NCBI GenBank assembly: GCA_035279785.1
Contig: DATEHC010000035.1
Location: 1 to 19,327, forward strand
DNA: 19,327 nt
Source of the DNA: 40CM-4-65-16 sp035279785
GTDB taxonomy: Bacteria; Chloroflexota; Dormibacteria; Dormibacterales; Dormibacteraceae
Direction of reading: 5' to 3'
The translations under genes and the position numbers were made by a program. Below, piece by piece: positions 18,571 through 19,327 of this stretch. Under the pieces are notes generated by a model that searched no databases, was not told where the DNA came from, and was given only the letters and a program-made list of their open reading frames with translations. Within the stretch, counting starts at the first letter, position 1; each line of letters begins with the position of its first letter.

Positions 18571-19327
18571 TTGGAAACGTTCGGCGATTACTTAACCAGC
18601 CGCCCCGCGCTCGCGCGACGACTGCTGGTGAATGGATTCATCTTGATGGCGGGTCTCTTCCTCATGCTTGCTCGCACGTCACCGGCGCTGGCGGCCGACA
18701 ACGGCCACGGCCAGGGCAAAGCACAGGATCACACCAGTGCATCCGCAGTCGCTCCGCGCCACGACAGCCCTTCGTCTCGCCACGAGCAGACGCATGGCGG
18801 TGGCGGGTCGGGCGGCGGAGACGGAGGACACGGCAGCGGCGGAGCGTCGGGCGGCGCCACTGGTGGCGCGCCGGTGCACGCCAGCGGCAACGGCGGGACG
18901 AGCACGCATGCGTCCGCGCAGTCGGGCACCCAGGTCGGGTCGTCCAGCTCTGCCGGCTCGAGCACGCAGGCCAAGACCAGCTCGCAGGCGACCACCCAGG
19001 CCAGCGTCCACTCGGACTCGAATTCCAAGGCGCAGACGCACGCGCAGTCGCAGTCAGTAACTGCACCGGCGTCCACCGCGACCAAGACGAATGAGTCCAA
19101 GAGGTCCGACACGAAGCCGGCCGACAACGGCAACAACAACAGCAAGCCGAAGGCGTGGCTCGACACCACGACCGGCAGCTCCACCGGCGCCCAGACCACC
19201 GGCTCGGGGGCCAGCGGCATGACCACCCAGCAAGGCGGCGGTGAGGGCAACTCCACCGGCGCCCAGACCACCGGCTCGGGGGCCAGCGGCATGACCACCC
19301 AGCAAGGCGGCGGTGAGGGCAACTCCA
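18571..19327 (+). CDS. Secreted Ser/Thr/Gly/Gln-rich repeat protein, N-terminal part (cut by window edge)
   Basis: TTG at 18571 is preceded by GGAGGTGG with a 7-nt gap from GGAGG, an excellent ribosome site, and opens 252 codons to the window end without a stop. Residues 1-43 are a long signal peptide: METFGDYLTSRPALARRLL, then a hydrophobic core (GFILMAGLFLMLA, about 23-35) and cleavage near SPALAAD. After that the protein is low complexity: a His/Gly-rich zone (GGGGSGGGDGGHGSGG), Ser/Thr/Gln-rich zones, a KTNESKRSDTKPADNGNNN stretch, then a perfect 24-residue repeat STGAQTTGSGASGMTTQQGG followed by GEGN, in two full copies plus the start of a third. No cysteine and almost no aromatic residues are seen, so it is probably disordered and maybe O-glycosylated. 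Likely a surface or matrix protein, or the stalk of a larger one. No family recognised. Confidence 0.75.
   Translation, partial: METFGDYLTSRPALARRLLVNGFILMAGLFLMLARTSPALAADNGHGQGKAQDHTSASAVAPRHDSPSSRHEQTHGGGGSGGGDGGHGSGGASGGATGGAPVHASGNGGTSTHASAQSGTQVGSSSSAGSSTQAKTSSQATTQASVHSDSNSKAQTHAQSQSVTAPASTATKTNESKRSDTKPADNGNNNSKPKAWLDTTTGSSTGAQTTGSGASGMTTQQGGGEGNSTGAQTTGSGASGMTTQQGGGEGNS
19179..19327 (+). repeat. Perfect 72-bp tandem repeat inside the secreted protein gene
   Basis: Copy 1 at 19179-19250 and copy 2 at 19251-19322 are identical; the first five bases of a third copy end the window. The period of 72 bp equals 24 codons, so copy-number changes would keep the frame. Zero divergence means recent duplication or gene conversion. 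Confidence 0.95.

Noticed and set aside
18729..19322. 197-codon minus-strand frame opposite the secreted repeat protein (SPPPCWVVMPLAPEPVVWAP repeats)
   Set aside because: The plus frame has a ribosome site and signal peptide; the minus repeat is just the complement of the 72-bp repeat.

Overview
The window is GC-rich, with strong C/G preference at third codon positions, frequent GTG/TTG starts and many long antisense shadow frames. Class A penicillin-binding proteins, a NarL-type two-component pair, a secreted Rv2525c-like (DUF1906) protein, a CAP-domain protein and a divergent OtsA suggest a high-GC Gram-positive-type (monoderm) soil bacterium. Actinomycetota, or a related deep lineage such as Dormibacterota/Chloroflexota, would fit. 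This is a guess from gene content; there is no rRNA or other marker gene in the window.

Layout. 1-378 (-): N-terminal part of an EamA/DMT transporter running off the left edge. 379-1310: weakly coding stretch with two candidate small (-) genes, of 70 and 98 codons, and several hairpins. 1311-3706 (+): cytosolic two-GAF histidine kinase and its NarL/LuxR-type response regulator, overlapping by ATGA. 3713-5248 (-): diguanylate cyclase with a helical sensor region and GAF. 5376-5993 (+): ECF sigma factor. 6006-9313 (-): compact operon, in transcription order a 4-TM membrane protein of unknown function, a class A PBP, a 53-aa Cys-containing protein and a 61-aa two-TM protein. 9437-9724 (+): small membrane protein, possibly leaderless. 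9923-11908 (+): secreted protein with three Ig-like repeats and a C-terminal DUF1906 domain. 12017-12469 (+): YggT-family membrane protein. 12466-16124 (-): class A PBP followed by trehalose-6-phosphate synthase, coupled by TAATG. 16299-16916 (-): secreted CAP protein. 17101-18414 (-): APH-like kinase. 18571-end (+): secreted Ser/Thr/Gly/Gln-rich protein with a perfect 72-bp tandem repeat, cut by the right edge.

How they may work together. Two peptidoglycan synthases, two other exported enzyme-like proteins (DUF1906, CAP), several small membrane proteins and a secreted repeat protein make this mostly a cell-envelope region. It is interleaved with regulators (two-component system, c-di-GMP synthase, ECF sigma factor). 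Adjacent regulators need not control these genes.

The more unusual observations are: the four-gene PBP operon with two tiny distal genes; a UUCG-loop terminator whose arms carry the stop codons of both convergent genes; coupling of a PBP to trehalose-phosphate synthase; palindromic and 14-bp tandem repeats flanking the CAP gene; and Cx5C-marked Ig repeats on the DUF1906 protein. I see no tRNA, rRNA, CRISPR array, transposase or phage gene.
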